A DNA stretch of 64,000 bases, taken from assembly GCF_040412425.1 (NCBI RefSeq), contig NC_089749.1, positions 41,299,739 through 41,363,738 on the forward strand, given 5' to 3'. Positions 22,278 to 33,271 of the stretch are shown piece by piece. Positions within the stretch are counted from its first letter, which is position 1, and each line of letters begins with the position of its first letter. The position numbers were made by a program, and so were the translations under genes. The notes under the pieces are model-generated. The model ran no database searches. It was not told where the DNA came from and saw only the letters and a program-made list of their open reading frames with translations. Source of the stretch: Macrobrachium rosenbergii (Eukaryota; Arthropoda; Malacostraca; Decapoda; Palaemonidae).

Positions 22278-22698
22278 TCTAAAGCCAAGTTGTACAGTCT
22301 CTGCTGATCATGTTGTTTGTAAAGTCCCAACTAAGCAAGTTTTCTTTGATGACGGCCCATTTTCTTTGTACCTACGATTCGTCATGCTGGACAGCCAGGT
22401 CACATAAAATTCAATTGTTTAAACTGTGTATGCAATTATTTATCTGTTCATCAACTGTGTACTGTGTATTTCTTCTTTTGCAGGCGTCAAGATTATACTC
22501 AACTTTAATTCTGTCTATTGTTACATTGTATATTGTACTCGTTCACTGTATTTATTTATTAATTGTTATCGACCTCAGGTCACCCTTGCTTCCATTGTCT
22601 TCCGCGGCCCGATGCCAGTCGGCTGCTATATAAACTGCCTGGACCTTGAATAAATCAGCAGTAACTTTTACCTGCTCATTTCTTTTGCACCTCTTATA
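22278..22698 (+). repeat. gypsy-2 3' LTR
   Basis: It matches the 5' LTR from TCTAAAGCC (terminal TG changed to TC) to CACCTCTTATA. It contains the same TATA and AATAAA elements and is followed by the target duplication ACTT. Confidence 0.9.
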
Positions 22699-23114
22699 AC
22701 TTCAGAGAAACTGTGCTTACTGGTGGAGTATTTCCTTTCCTCAAAGATCCTGAAAATGTGTTACCTGTTGAAGAAGTCACATTTTTGCATGGTAAGGCAC
22801 CATGTTTCAAGGCTCTTCAGACAAAGGAGCTGCTTTGAAACAGTGGTATCGATTTCTTCTCGTCAAGTGAATTTCCAGGTAGCTCACCTGGCCTTATTGT
22901 GTGTGAAAACATTTGTAGTATTTTAAAGGATCGTGTTGAAGCGCGCACAGTGAACTCTGATGGTATACCAAGCCTCAACAACCTGCGAAGAGAGGTGACC
23001 AAAGTGCTCAGGGAAATGGAGTTTGAGTCTCAGCTTTTTTGCGATTTGCAGAAATCATACCCCTCAAGAATGCAGGCTGTGGTACAGGCAGATGGAGGCC
23101 ACACAAAATATTAA
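22699..23114 (+). pseudogene. Mariner-type transposase fragment, C-terminal part
   Basis: It reads GGVFPFLKDPENVLPVEEVT, then FLHGKAPCFKALQT (family F-x-H/Q-D-x-A-P-x-H), an in-frame TGA near 22836, and SSPGLIVCENICSILKDRVE. That last block corresponds to the mariner/Tc1 block W-P-x-x-S-P-D-L-N-x-x-E-x-x-W-x-x-L-K, with Asp changed to Gly. It ends SYPSRMQAVVQADGGHTKY plus a stop, the usual mariner-type C-terminus. Two of the catalytic-region Asp residues are altered. It is contiguous with 17450-17579 once gypsy-2 is taken out. Confidence 0.72.
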
Positions 23115-23216
23115 ATACTCAGAGAGAAACTTAAATAAATACCTGTTCTGAATTACTTTTGTTTTTGTCCATATCAATTTTAGTTTATGCTGTAGAGGGG
23201 GCTCTAATTTCCACCC

Positions 23217-23221
<5 letters not shown>

Positions 23222-23298
<77 letters not shown>
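23222..23298. repeat. (AT)n microsatellite
   Basis: About 77 bases of AT repeat abutting the second SINE copy. Confidence 0.95.
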
Positions 23299-23301
<3 letters not shown>

Positions 23302-23579
23302 CCTCGTTGGGCAAGTCGGTAGAGTTGTCGCCTAGCACTCACTAGGCCCGAGTTTGAGTCTCCGGCCGGCTAATGAAGAATTAGAGGAATTTATTTCTGG
23401 TGATAGAAATCCATTTCTCGCTATAATGTGGTTCGGATTCCACAATAAACTGTAGGTCCTGTTGCTAGGTAACCAATTGGTTCTTAGCCACGTAAAATAA
23501 GTCTAATCCTTTGGGCCGGCCCTAGGAGAGCTGTTAATCAGCTCAGTGGTCCGGTAAAACTAAGATATACTTTTTTTTT
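23299..23579 (+). mobile_element. tRNA-derived SINE, copy 2
   Basis: Head with A-box-like AAGTCGGTAGAGTTGTCGCC and B-box-like GAGTTTGAGTCTCC, then the same body and AACTAAGATATACTTTTTT end as copy 1 at 5936. The tail is T-rich rather than A-rich. It begins right after an (AT)n tract. The tRNA-like head differs more between the copies than the body does. Confidence 0.75.
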
Positions 23580-24744
23580 ATAATTTGCAAGAAGTCGCTA
23601 AGAGCCAACCCTTTAGAATGTTAAGAGTGGGTTTGTCGCTGCATAGCCGACCCAAGTTGACCCAGATACCAACGCATGAATCTTATCAGTATTCTCATCT
23701 GTCCCTTCCTTACCTGAGACAGACATTTGGGTGGCAGTGCCAGTCCCTTAAGCAGCTTAAATTAACTAAGCTGCTTAAAACAACCATTCTATGAGACAGA
23801 GTGATTGCGCTGAATTGTCTTTCCACAGGACACCTAGGGAGATGCAAGCAGATGGTCAAGACACCTGGAAGATGACACATCTTGGGCACAGTCACCATAC
23901 AGGCCCAACATCGGGGCTCCCTACCCCTGGCAGATGCCTTAAAAGGAGCCAGGACAGGGAGATCTTTGCAGTCAGCCAGACACGCGCGGGAGATCGCTAC
24001 AAGACGCTGAGAGGCGCCCCCTGCCCTGTCACCACCCTGAACCTCCTGACTCAGAATCCAGTTCCTTCATCACCACATGGACGGATTTCCCAAGTGAACT
24101 AGTGTAGAGTGCCACAAGTGTGATCGCCCGTCGTCATTCTTCGCCAGAGACCCGCTACCCCCTATGGTAAAGTACAAGTGAAGGCTTTTCAGTCATGACA
24201 TTTTGCCCTTAGAAGTGTTTATTGAGTGCCAGTATATCTCTGTATCCATTGTGACATTTTACCCAGTGCTACTTCAAGTGTTAGTGTTCTAGTGTTAAGT
24301 GCTCATTCATTCCTCGAAACCTTGGCACCCTCGGTGTAGTCTCAATCCATCTGTATGTTTTCCATTTTCCCTTACTGGCGTGTAATTCTCAAATCTCTCT
24401 TGCAGAGGGACTCATTTGCCGTGGATTCTTCTTGGGCTGTGCCTTGCGACCGCTCAAGTCTCCAGTAGGAAGACCTCCAGGCTTTGCAAGCCTCCATATT
24501 ATTTACTTTTCCATTTCTTTTGATCCTTTTATTGTAAATACAATTACTTTAGTTAACCCCAGTGTTTACGTAACATTCCCTCATGAAGTAGAGCCCTAAG
24601 CTCATATGATACATCCCTCTTTTTTCTTTTCTTTTTATGATGTCCTGGGCCGTAAAGTCAGATTTTCAAGGCCAAGTAAGTAAAATTCCGTTGCTGACCT
24701 GTTAAAGTTTTCTACAAATCCAGAAAACCAGGAAAATCACAAAA

Positions 24745-24746
<2 letters not shown>
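23580..24746. other. Unassigned; possibly an LTR-like or intergenic segment
   Basis: A plus ORF at 23791-24102 (103 codons) has no recognised motif. The part 24100-24600 has GTGTTAGTGTTCTAGTGTTAAG-type short repeats. I find no partner repeat in the window and leave it unassigned. Confidence 0.25.

Positions 24747-24840
<94 letters not shown>
24747..24840. repeat. Compound (AC)n(AT)n microsatellite
   Basis: About 35 bases of AC repeat followed by about 58 bases of AT repeat. Confidence 0.95.
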
Positions 24841-24842
<2 letters not shown>

Positions 24843-24849
24843 CTGGAAT

Positions 24850-25267
<418 letters not shown>

Positions 25268-25896
25268 TGTAAGAGCCCTGACGCTGTCTCTTCCAAACAC
25301 GTGTGTGTTAGTGTGTTCGTCGATCGTCATCATCGGAGTCGACAGGACAAAACAGGAGCGTCTCGTTTTCTTTCTCTACAGGAACGCGATTTCAACCATA
25401 CAATATTTCAGTCTTTCTCCCTAAGCATTGTTGTCTTAACGTATGTACAATCACCACTACTTGCATTGCCATGCAAGCATTCTAATCATGTACTCATAAT
25501 GTTCCAACGAATCTTCTGTATCAAACTGTGTGTATGTTTCTGTTTGTGAAGACAAAAAGGTCTCTCCATTTCACATTTATTATGCTATTGCATTGTATCC
25601 ATTAATCTGTCTTGAATCTCATGCAATTGGCCATATGTAGAATTTCCTGACCCTTCCACTGATGTATGTTTCATCACCATATGTTAATCATGTCTCTTGA
25701 TATCGCCATCTGTTTGTCTGCCGACAAACACAGATGTCTGAACCTTTATGTCCGTTTTACCTGTCTGTGTGTAGACGCTACATTACCGCTTCAAAAAATA
25801 ACATCTTCCAAGATTCTGTACATTTATCTCAGTAAGGAACAACCAATAAACCAGTTAACACCCAGCCAGTATGTCGCTCATAACCCAGTCCTTACA
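25268..25896 (+). repeat. LTR, left copy, of the TRIM-like element
   Basis: 629 bases. Roughly ten small differences from the right copy by eye (for example GACAAAAAGG versus GACGCCAAAGG), so roughly 98% identical and a young insertion. Confidence 0.88.
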
Positions 25897-26439
25897 CTGG
25901 TGACCCCGGAGTGACTCGAAGGACCCGGCCGACCCAAGATGACGACCCACGCCTGATAGACCCTTCGCCGCCTCGCTGTTTCCCGCCGTTCCTGAGTTCT
26001 CAGTATTAGTCCGACCCTCCGAGATGACCCACTCCACCACCGAGCCCTGGATACCTCCTCCAGGAAACCTGAAGCCGCCCCGCACTTACTGGACGAGCTG
26101 ACCAACGAAGGACCAGCCACGTCATCCTTCAGCCTGCTGCCGCCCTCTCGAGCTGGCTACCAGGATCAGCCGCCCGTCATCCTTCAGCCCTCGAGCCGGC
26201 CACCGAAGGATCATCCGACGTCACCCTTCAACCAGCTCCGTCCTCCGCGAGCTCCTGCTGGCCGTGCCGCCCTTCAGCCTCCTACCCGCCCCTAGCCCAA
26301 GCCCTTCGAGCCAACTACAATTGTCGCCAAGACAATTTCCGTGATCGATGCCTCGCTTGTGGGGAACATTGAAAGCCCGTCGCCCCGACGCCGTCTCTTC
26401 AAACAATCAGACGTTACACACGTCTTGGGGGAGAGTACT

Positions 26440-27066
26440 TGTAAGAGCCCCGACGCTGTCTCTTCCAAACACGTGTGTGTTCGTGTGTTCGTCGATCGTC
26501 ATCATCGGAGTCGACAGGACAAAACAGGAGCGTCTCGTTTTCTTTCTCTACAGGAACGCGATTTCAACCATACAATATTTCAGTCTTTCTCCTAAGCATT
26601 GTTGTCTTAACGTATGTACAATCACCACTACTTGCATTGCCATAAGCATTCTAATCATGTACTCATAATGTTCCAACGAATCTTCTGTATCAAACTGTGT
26701 GTATGTTTCTGTTTGTGAAGACGCCAAAGGTCTCTCCATTTCACATTTATTATGCTATTGCATTGTATCCATTAATCTGTCTTGAATCTCATGCAATTGG
26801 CCATATGTAGAATTTCCTGACCCTTCCACTGATGTATGTTTCATCACCATATGTTAATCATGTCTCTTGATATCGCCATCTGTTTGTCTGCCGACAAACA
26901 CAGATGTCTGAACCTTTTATGTCCGTTTTACCTGTCTGTGTGTAGACGCTACATTACCGCTCTGGTCAATAACATCTTCAAGATTCTGTACATTTATCTC
27001 AGTAAGGAACAACCAATAAACCAGTTAACACCCAGCCAGTATGTCGCTCATAACCCAGTCCTTACA
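26440..27066 (+). repeat. LTR, right copy, of the TRIM-like element
   Basis: 627 bases, same ends as the left copy. An AATAAA-type signal (CCAATAAACCAG) lies about 50 bases before the LTR end in both copies. Confidence 0.88.
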
Positions 27067-27070
27067 GACT

Positions 27071-27305
27071 CTGTCGTCCTTTACTTAGCAGACTGAAGAA
27101 ATATAAAAGTAAGTTTACAAAGAAAACTCATATAAATGACAGATGGGGATTACAAAGGAGAAATATGTACCTGGAATCCAACACAATTCAAAAATTAGTA
27201 GAACTGCCAAAACAGGGTTAAATATTTAAGAGGTTTTACAAAGGATTAGGATCAACGTTCAGAAGCAGGGACAGGACAATTAAAAGATTATACAAGGGGT
27301 GACTG
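27071..27305 (+). repeat. Continuation of Penelope-type fragment
   Basis: It follows on from 25267 across the LTR element. A plus reading gives a basic peptide with RWGLQRRNMYLESNT. It may be a Penelope 5' leader or N-terminus, but I recognise no diagnostic residue. Confidence 0.3.
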
Positions 27306-27379
27306 ACCACCAAAAAATATTAGTATAAAATAATTCTTTTTTTTTGTAAACAATATCAATTTTTGCAAGATGAACATTT

Positions 27380-28064
27380 CTACAAATAAAAAATTATATT
27401 AAACAAATGAATATATAGAAAATATATATAAAGTAACTGGTTTCTAATTAAGTCAGTGATTTTATCTTTTATGTCATTCTTGAACATTCTTCTAATACAG
27501 GGGTCCAAATAATACATGCCAGGGCTAAGATTAAAATTACAACTGGAAGTAAGCTGTATAATAGCAGATTCTAAAAGATTTCTTGAAGAGAAATCTTTCG
27601 CTCTGGCAATCACTGAACTTTCAGTCCAATTTATCCTGTGAGAGTTTTCACTTAAATGAATGAATATAGCATTGGATGTTTGCCCAGTTTTGACAGAATA
27701 CTTATGTTGTTTAATCCGTACATCTAAATCCTTGCTTGAATGACTGATATAAAAAGAGGGGCAGTCCAAACATAGAATTTTATATATTACGTTGTTGTTT
27801 TCCTTGGGTTTTTTTTATCAACATTCCTTTAGTGTGTTATTATAGGAAAAAACAAGGTTGACATTAAAAGATTTTAGAAATGATTTTATGCTTTCAGAGC
27901 CACTAAAATAAGGCACATTAAGACTGTTCTTAGGGGTTTCTTTCTCCATGTTACTTCCACTATAAACTTTTTGTGGGCTTTAATATAACAAATACCCAGT
28001 ATATGTGAAGCATAACATAAATCTGTCCCTATTTTTCTTATGTATTCGATTTCTTGATCCAGAT
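27380..28064 (-). pseudogene. Penelope-like element PLE-2, 3' part (GIY-YIG)
   Basis: On the minus strand YLDQEIEYIRKIG (near 28040) and a shifted KETPKNSLNVPYFSGSESI give the linker region. After a frame change comes YKILCLDCPSFYI...VRIKQHKYSV, a GIY-YIG module in which the first glycine motif is degraded. ENSHRINWTES is the usual downstream block. Frameshifts near 27950 and 27810 disable it. It is the other half of the RT segment at 32335-33264; a LINE sits between them. Confidence 0.8.
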
Positions 28065-28115
28065 ACTTACCTTACCTTACAGACCTTACAATTCGTTTGG
28101 GTTGCCCCAGGTCCC

Positions 28116-31105
28116 TCAGTGTGAGGCACCTTTGATGTCTACCAGAGAGTTGCTAACGCATCTTCCGGTATATTTTGCATCTTCCAGTCTTGGATGGTCT
28201 GGGATGCATCTTAGATATTTGTCGAGCTTATTCTTAAACACATCTACGCTCACTCCTGTTATGTTCCTCAGATGAGCTGGTAGCGCATTGAATAGAAGCT
28301 GCATTATCGATGCTGGTGCGTGGTGGATTAATGTCCTGTGTGCTTTCCTTAATTTTCCTGGTATAGTTTTTGCACTATTAATCTACCTCTGCTTGCTCTT
28401 TTGATAATTTTAGTTCCATGATGTTTTCGGTAATTCCTTCTATCTGTTTCCATGCTTGAATTACCATGTAGCGTTCTCTTCTCCTTTCAAGACTATATAA
28501 ATTTAAGAATTGTAGTCTTTCCCAGTAGTCAAGGTCCTTAACTTCTTCTATTCTAGCTGTAAATGACCTTTGTACACTCTCTATTTGTGCAATATCCTTT
28601 TGGTAGTGTGGGTACCATATTATATTGCAATATTCAAGTGGACTACGTACGTACGTTTTATAAAGCATAATCATGTGTTCAGCTTTTCTTGTTTTGAAGT
28701 GCCGGAACAACATTCCCATTTTTGCTTTGCATTTTGCCAATAGAATTGCTATTTGATCATTGCATAACATATTCCTATTCAACATCACACCAAGGTCTTT
28801 AACTGCTTCCTTGTTTGTGATTGTCTCATTATTAGGTCCTTTATATGCATATAGCATTCCTACTTTATCACCATAGTTCATTGATTCAAATTTATCAGAG
28901 TTAAATACCATCCTATTTATCTCTGCCCATTTATATATTTTGTTTAGGTCTCTTTGTAGCGAGTTCCTATCTTCATCACAAGCAATTTCTCTACTTATTC
29001 TTGTGTCATCTGCGAAACTTCTTTACTACTGAGTCCTTAACATTACTGTCTATGTCTGCAATCATAATCACAAACAGCAATGCAGCTAACACCGTACCCT
29101 GTGGTACACCGGATATTATCGTAGCTTCATCCGATTTCTCATCGTTTGCAATCACTATCTGTTTTCTGTTTTGCAAAAATTCTTTTATCCATCTTCCTAC
29201 TTTGTCAACACTGTTATGTTTTCTAATTTTTTTTGCTAATATATTATGATCTACCTTGTCAAAAGCTTTTGCAAAGTCTAGGTAAACCACATCTGTATCT
29301 TTTTCATTTATCATATTTTTATATATGCTTTCATGGTGGACTAACAGTTGGGTTTGTGTACTTTTTCCGGGTACAAAACCATGTTGTCCTATATTGAACA
29401 ATCTATTTTTCATTAAATGTTTCATTATATTTTTTTTCATTACCCTTTCATATACTTTCATAATATGAGATGTCAGACTCACAGGCCTATAATTACTTGC
29501 CTCTAGTCTTGAACCACTTTTGAAAGTAGGAGTAATATATGCTAATTTATGCTCATCATAAATCTTGCCTGTATCTATACTTTGTCTTAATAATATTGCT
29601 AGTGGCTTTGCGATTGAATGAACCACTTTCTTTAACAATATGGCAGGTACTCCATCTGGTCCTGCTGCTGATCCATTTTAATTTCATTAATAGCCTGCAC
29701 AATATCGGCCTCTGTAATATCTATATCTGATAAGTATTCAGTATTTTCATCTCTTATTTCTGTATCATTATCTTCATTGTCAATTCTAGGTGTAAATTCA
29801 CTCTTATATCTTTCTGCAAATATGTTACATATTTCCTTTTTTTTCATTCGTTAATCGCCCTTCAGTTCTTAGAGGGCCTATTTCTACTCTTATTTTATTC
29901 ATCTTTTTGCATATGAATAAAAATTTTTAGGGTTTTGCTTGATATTTTGTAGTGTCATTTCTTCTAAGTTCCATTTTTCATTTTCTTTTGATTGTATAAT
30001 CTTTTGTTCTGCATTTTCTATCTTACTTTTTAGTTCCATCACTTTCCATGCATTCTTTTCTTTTGCAAGAGCTTTTTCCACTTTCTAATTTTCTGGAACA
30101 AGATCCTTCTGTCTCTTGGAATTCGTGACTGATGATTACTTTTTTCTTCGGTATATATTTTTCCAATATTTCCTCTAATATTTTATATAATATATCGGTA
30201 TTTACCTGTATATCATCACTTACAAATATGTTTTCCCATTCTTTGTTTAATTCTTCATTTATTTTTGACCAATTTATATTCTTACTATAGAAATTGTATT
30301 TTCCATATCCTTCCCATTTTTTTCGTCTCTTGCTTTTCTGTTTTTGTATGTTCTGGAACGGACTGTTAGTTCTATGACATTATGGTCCGAAATACTCGTG
30401 TTATATACTATTATTTCTTTAACATAGTTCACCTCATTCACAAATACTAGGTCTAAAATATTATCCTTTCTTGTTGGTAGGTGATTTATTTGCTGAATGT
30501 TATGTTCTAGTAGCATATCTAATAGCTTTTCAAATTGCCTCTTATCTTCTGCACTACTATTGCTCTCTTTTTTATATGTATAAATACAACCACAGTCTCC
30601 TATTCGTTCTTTCCATTCTACAAAAGGAAAGTTAAAGTCTCCGTTAGGAGTATAGTCCAGTCCTTGTGATTTCTACATATTTCATCCAATTTTTCAATTA
30701 TTATGTCAAACTCTTTAGTATTAGGGGTCTATATATTACAATGTTCACTAATTTTTCAGATTCAAATTCTACCGCTATTAATTCACATTCTGTGTTACTA
30801 TATTTCTCACAGATTTTTCCTTGATTGGCATCTCTCCCATATATCGCAGTTCCCCCTTGATTTCTATTTTTTCTATCTGATCTATAAGTTTGGAAACCCT
30901 TTATCTGGTCATCATTACCAGTCTCTTGGGAATACCAGGTTTCACTTATATTCAATATTTCTATTTTTTCATTTTGGGTTAGTTCTTCTAAGAACTCTAT
31001 CTTTCTTTTTGAGTTACTCAAAACTAAACCCTGTGCGTTCATCACTATGATGGTTTGCGTATTATCTCCATTATCTAATATGGGTAATAATAAGGATTTT
31101 CCCAT
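28116..31105 (-). pseudogene. LINE ORF2: AP endonuclease and reverse transcriptase
   Basis: Endonuclease: MNAQGLVLSNSKRKIEFLEE, ILNISETWYS (catalytic Glu), GGTAIYGR, GDFNFP (near 30640), and SISDHNVIELTV (terminal S-D-H). RT: LAYITPTFKSGSRLEASNYRPVSLTS, KVYERVMKK, GFVPGKSTQTQLL, VVYLDFAKAFDKVDH, SGVPQGTVLAALLF, then FADDTRIS at 29016-28995, reached only by a frameshift. C-terminal: SPLEYCNIIWYPHY and LFNALPAHLRNITGVSVDVF...FKNKLDKYL. The catalytic Asp residues survive, but there are about six frameshifts or stops. The pattern fits the CR1/L2/Jockey group. Confidence 0.88.
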
Positions 31106-31234
31106 GTCTCTTTCCTGTTCTGATATGTTGATCTTTTTTTCATTTCCAGAAATTCGTACATTAAAAAATCCAACTTTTCCATTATATTTGATCTTCCAGC
31201 TTCATATTTATTCACTTTGTGCATAAACCTGCAC

Positions 31235-32326
31235 TTATCTCCATATCTGCACCATCCCCAGCATCATAGATACATTGCTTGTTCCTTGTGCTATATCTAG
31301 GTGCTGATGGCTCATATCGTGGTGCTGACATTTCATAATGTGTTGTTGGCTTGCTTTTGCCTTCATCACATGATCTTTGTTCTTTTCTTTATTTGTTTCA
31401 TTTTTACCTTGGTTTTTTATATGTATTTGATTTTGATTTTGGTTTTTCATGGCTACAGGATGCATGTACCTACATTTCTTATTAAACCTACATCCATTTC
31501 CTTCTTTCCAGTTTCTACATATTTTTGGATGTAGATCGCTGCATTCCTCTTCATAGCCATCTAGATATGCACATTTGCCATAGATCTCATAATTGTGACA
31601 TATCTTGGGATGTTTGTAATAACATCTTTCATCAAACCCGCAATTCCCTCTTTTCAAAAGGGTGCATACTGTGTCTTTCTTTTCTTTTTTTTTTTCTTGT
31701 TCTTTCCCATCAGTATGGAGATCCGGGTACAACCTCTTTGGGATTTTATTTTGATTCATCATGTCATAATTTATTTCTTCATATGTATGTTGCTGTATTG
31801 CCTCATATGTAGAATCTATGAGTTTCTCTGCATCCATACTATTATCCTGTTCTTTGTTTTCATTAATCTTTTCTCTCTCTTCAGTCTTATTTTCTTCTTT
31901 TCTATTTTCCTCTTCTTCCTCTTCTTCATCTTCTTCATCCTCCACAATCTGTACATTAAGTCTTGATTTAATGACCTTGTCTATCCATACTAGACATGTT
32001 GAGCAAAATATTTTTGTGTCCTTATTTCTATTTTGCTCTACTTCAGCACATGAAGGGTGTGTCGGTACATGGCAAGCATAGCATTTCCTAATCAGGTTTT
32101 GTGGATTTACAATGCTATACCACACTCTACATAGTTTACATGCTTTAGGCATCCGTTTGCCTATTGCATCAATCAATATATTCACTAATTCCACCATACT
32201 TATTTTCTTTGATGGAATGTGTTGATTTTTGTAGATTTTCTTTATAAGTCTTTTGATAACTTGAACTTTCATTGGTATCCCTTCTATTATTTTCATTATA
32301 TTTTCTACTGGTGACTGACAAGGCAT
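31235..32326 (-). CDS. LINE ORF1 with PHD-like and three CCCH zinc fingers
   Basis: Intact 363-codon ORF starting MPCQSPVENIMK. Residues about 80-130 have CKLCRVW...CYACHVPTHPSC...FCSTCLVW, a cross-brace (PHD/RING-like) Cys/His pattern. Residues about 150-200 are strongly acidic (runs of D/E). Residues about 235-310 carry three CCCH-type units: CGFDERCYYKHP, CAYLDGYEEECSDLHP and CRFNKKCRYMHP. The tail is rich in N, Q, K and H. Its position upstream of the endonuclease/RT ORF2 makes it the LINE's nucleic acid-binding ORF1. LINE ORF1 proteins more often use CCHC knuckles or esterase/PHD modules; the PHD-plus-CCCH combination is unusual to my knowledge. It is uninterrupted, unlike ORF2. Confidence 0.75.
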   Translation of the reverse strand: MPCQSPVENIMKIIEGIPMKVQVIKRLIKKIYKNQHIPSKKISMVELVNILIDAIGKRMPKACKLCRVWYSIVNPQNLIRKCYACHVPTHPSCAEVEQNRNKDTKIFCSTCLVWIDKVIKSRLNVQIVEDEEDEEEEEEENRKEENKTEEREKINENKEQDNSMDAEKLIDSTYEAIQQHTYEEINYDMMNQNKIPKRLYPDLHTDGKEQEKKKEKKDTVCTLLKRGNCGFDERCYYKHPKICHNYEIYGKCAYLDGYEEECSDLHPKICRNWKEGNGCRFNKKCRYMHPVAMKNQNQNQIHIKNQGKNETNKEKNKDHVMKAKASQQHIMKCQHHDMSHQHLDIAQGTSNVSMMLGMVQIWR

Positions 32327-32334
32327 AATGCTCT

Positions 32335-33264
32335 TAAAAACATAAAAGAAGAAATGGATATTTTGATATTATGGTGATGGTCTGAATAAAAATGGACATA
32401 AGTTATGTTGTTGGTTGGCTTCCTATAAATACTGAATTTGCATTGAAATGGTTCTCTATGTATTAAGACATCCAAGCAAGGGAGGCAGTTGTCTTTTTCT
32501 AATTCTAAAGTGAACTTAATGGTTATTCAAATTAGAGGGCAAATCATTTACATCAATTCCAGCAGGCAAAACAGCTAGAATATCATCAACATATCTATAC
32601 CACTTTAAAGCAATATAAATGATATCAGGTAAATATCGTTTTTCAAAGAATTCCATATACAAGTTTGAGAGGAGTGGAGATAAAGGGTTGGTCATTGCCA
32701 TACCAAATATTTGTTGGTAAAATTCACCATTATATATAAACTTACAATCACAAATGCGCAACCTAGTGAGTGAAATAATATGACTTACAGGTAGAGGTAA
32801 TTCATGACGGATTAGTTCATTACTAAGATACTCTAAAATAGAATCTATAGGGACTTTAGTAAAAAGAGAACAAACATCAAAACTAATGAATCTATCAGTG
32901 GGGCAATTATATATATGAGAATCGGAGATAGTTCCAAGTAACGGGGACAAGAGCTTGGTAATATATTTCAAAAGTTTATATGCTATTGAGCCAACACTAC
33001 TGATGATAGGCCACATAGGATTATTATCCGTGTGCATTTTTACTAATCCTTACAAGTAAGGTAACGAGGGAAATTTTACTGACAACTGACCTATTAGTTC
33101 TTTTTTTATTTTTGAGGATTTCTTCAGTGCTATTGAAATTTTTTTATGTCTTGATCAAGGGGATTTTTTTTTAGTTTATGTAAGTCGTATCATCATCCAG
33201 CAGGACTTGCATACGTGATATGCAGTCAGCTTTATCTAGAATTACAATACTGTTCGACTTATCA
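32335..33264 (-). pseudogene. Penelope-like element PLE-2, 5' part (RT)
   Basis: On the minus strand: PIISSVGSIAYKLLKYITKL, then FISFDVCSLFTKVPIDSILE (first catalytic Asp), then GEFYQQIFGMAMTNPLSPLL, LYMEFFEKRYLP, and KWYRYVDDILAV (YVDD intact). The start of the thumb follows (CLPCLDVLI, YRKPTNNITYVHFYS, FMFLRALC). The ORF up to 33037 is open for 173 codons; it then stops and shifts. In GMAMG the last Gly is changed (GMAMTN). It joins the 3' half at 28064 once the LINE is removed. Confidence 0.85.
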
Positions 33265-33271
33265 GCATTTG

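Larger units (their letters stand above)
17580..22698 (+). mobile_element. Ty3/gypsy LTR retrotransposon, near-complete copy (gypsy-2)
   Basis: Complete layout: 5' LTR (17580-18001), primer site TGGTGACCCTGGAGTGG (from 18003), gag, protease, RT, RNase H, integrase, a G10 polypurine tract (22262-22271) and 3' LTR (22278-22698). It is flanked by the 4-base duplication ACTT (17576-17579; 22699-22702). The coding region has four or more frameshifts, a premature stop at the gag/pol junction, and a changed protease site (DIGA), so it is not autonomous now. The LTRs are very similar to each other, so insertion is fairly recent. The coding region resembles gypsy-1; the LTRs do not. Confidence 0.93.
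25268..27066 (+). mobile_element. 1.8 kb TRIM-like non-autonomous LTR retrotransposon
   Basis: Two nearly identical LTRs (25268-25896, 26440-27066) enclose only 543 bases. The LTRs start TGTAAGAGCC and end CAGTCCTTACA. A primer site TGGTGACCCCGGAGTGAC lies one base inside, and a purine tract GGGGGAGAG lies before the 3' LTR. The duplication GACT flanks it (25264-25267; 27067-27070). The interior is GC-rich with no gag or pol; it has short repeats around ATCCTTCAGCC and a tiny ORF (ATGACGACCCACGCC then TGA). The segment CAGACGTTAC...ACGTCTTGGGG before the 3' LTR is shared with gypsy-2, and a diverged form is in gypsy-1, which suggests relatives of that family mobilise it. Confidence 0.85.
28066..32330 (-). 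mobile_element. CR1/L2-like LINE inserted into PLE-2
   Basis: About 4.3 kb on the minus strand: ORF1 (32326-31235), then AP endonuclease, RT and a C-terminal region. It ends at a short tandem tail (GTAAG units, 28065-28080), as in CR1/L2-type LINEs whose 3' ends are microsatellite-like. The 5' end coincides almost with the ORF1 start, so the 5' UTR is missing (5' truncation). Penelope sequence in the same orientation resumes on both sides (28064 and 32335). Confidence 0.85.

Noticed and set aside
23791..24102. 103-codon plus-strand ORF
   Set aside because: No motif and no repeated partner in the window; probably a chance ORF in a GC-richer patch.
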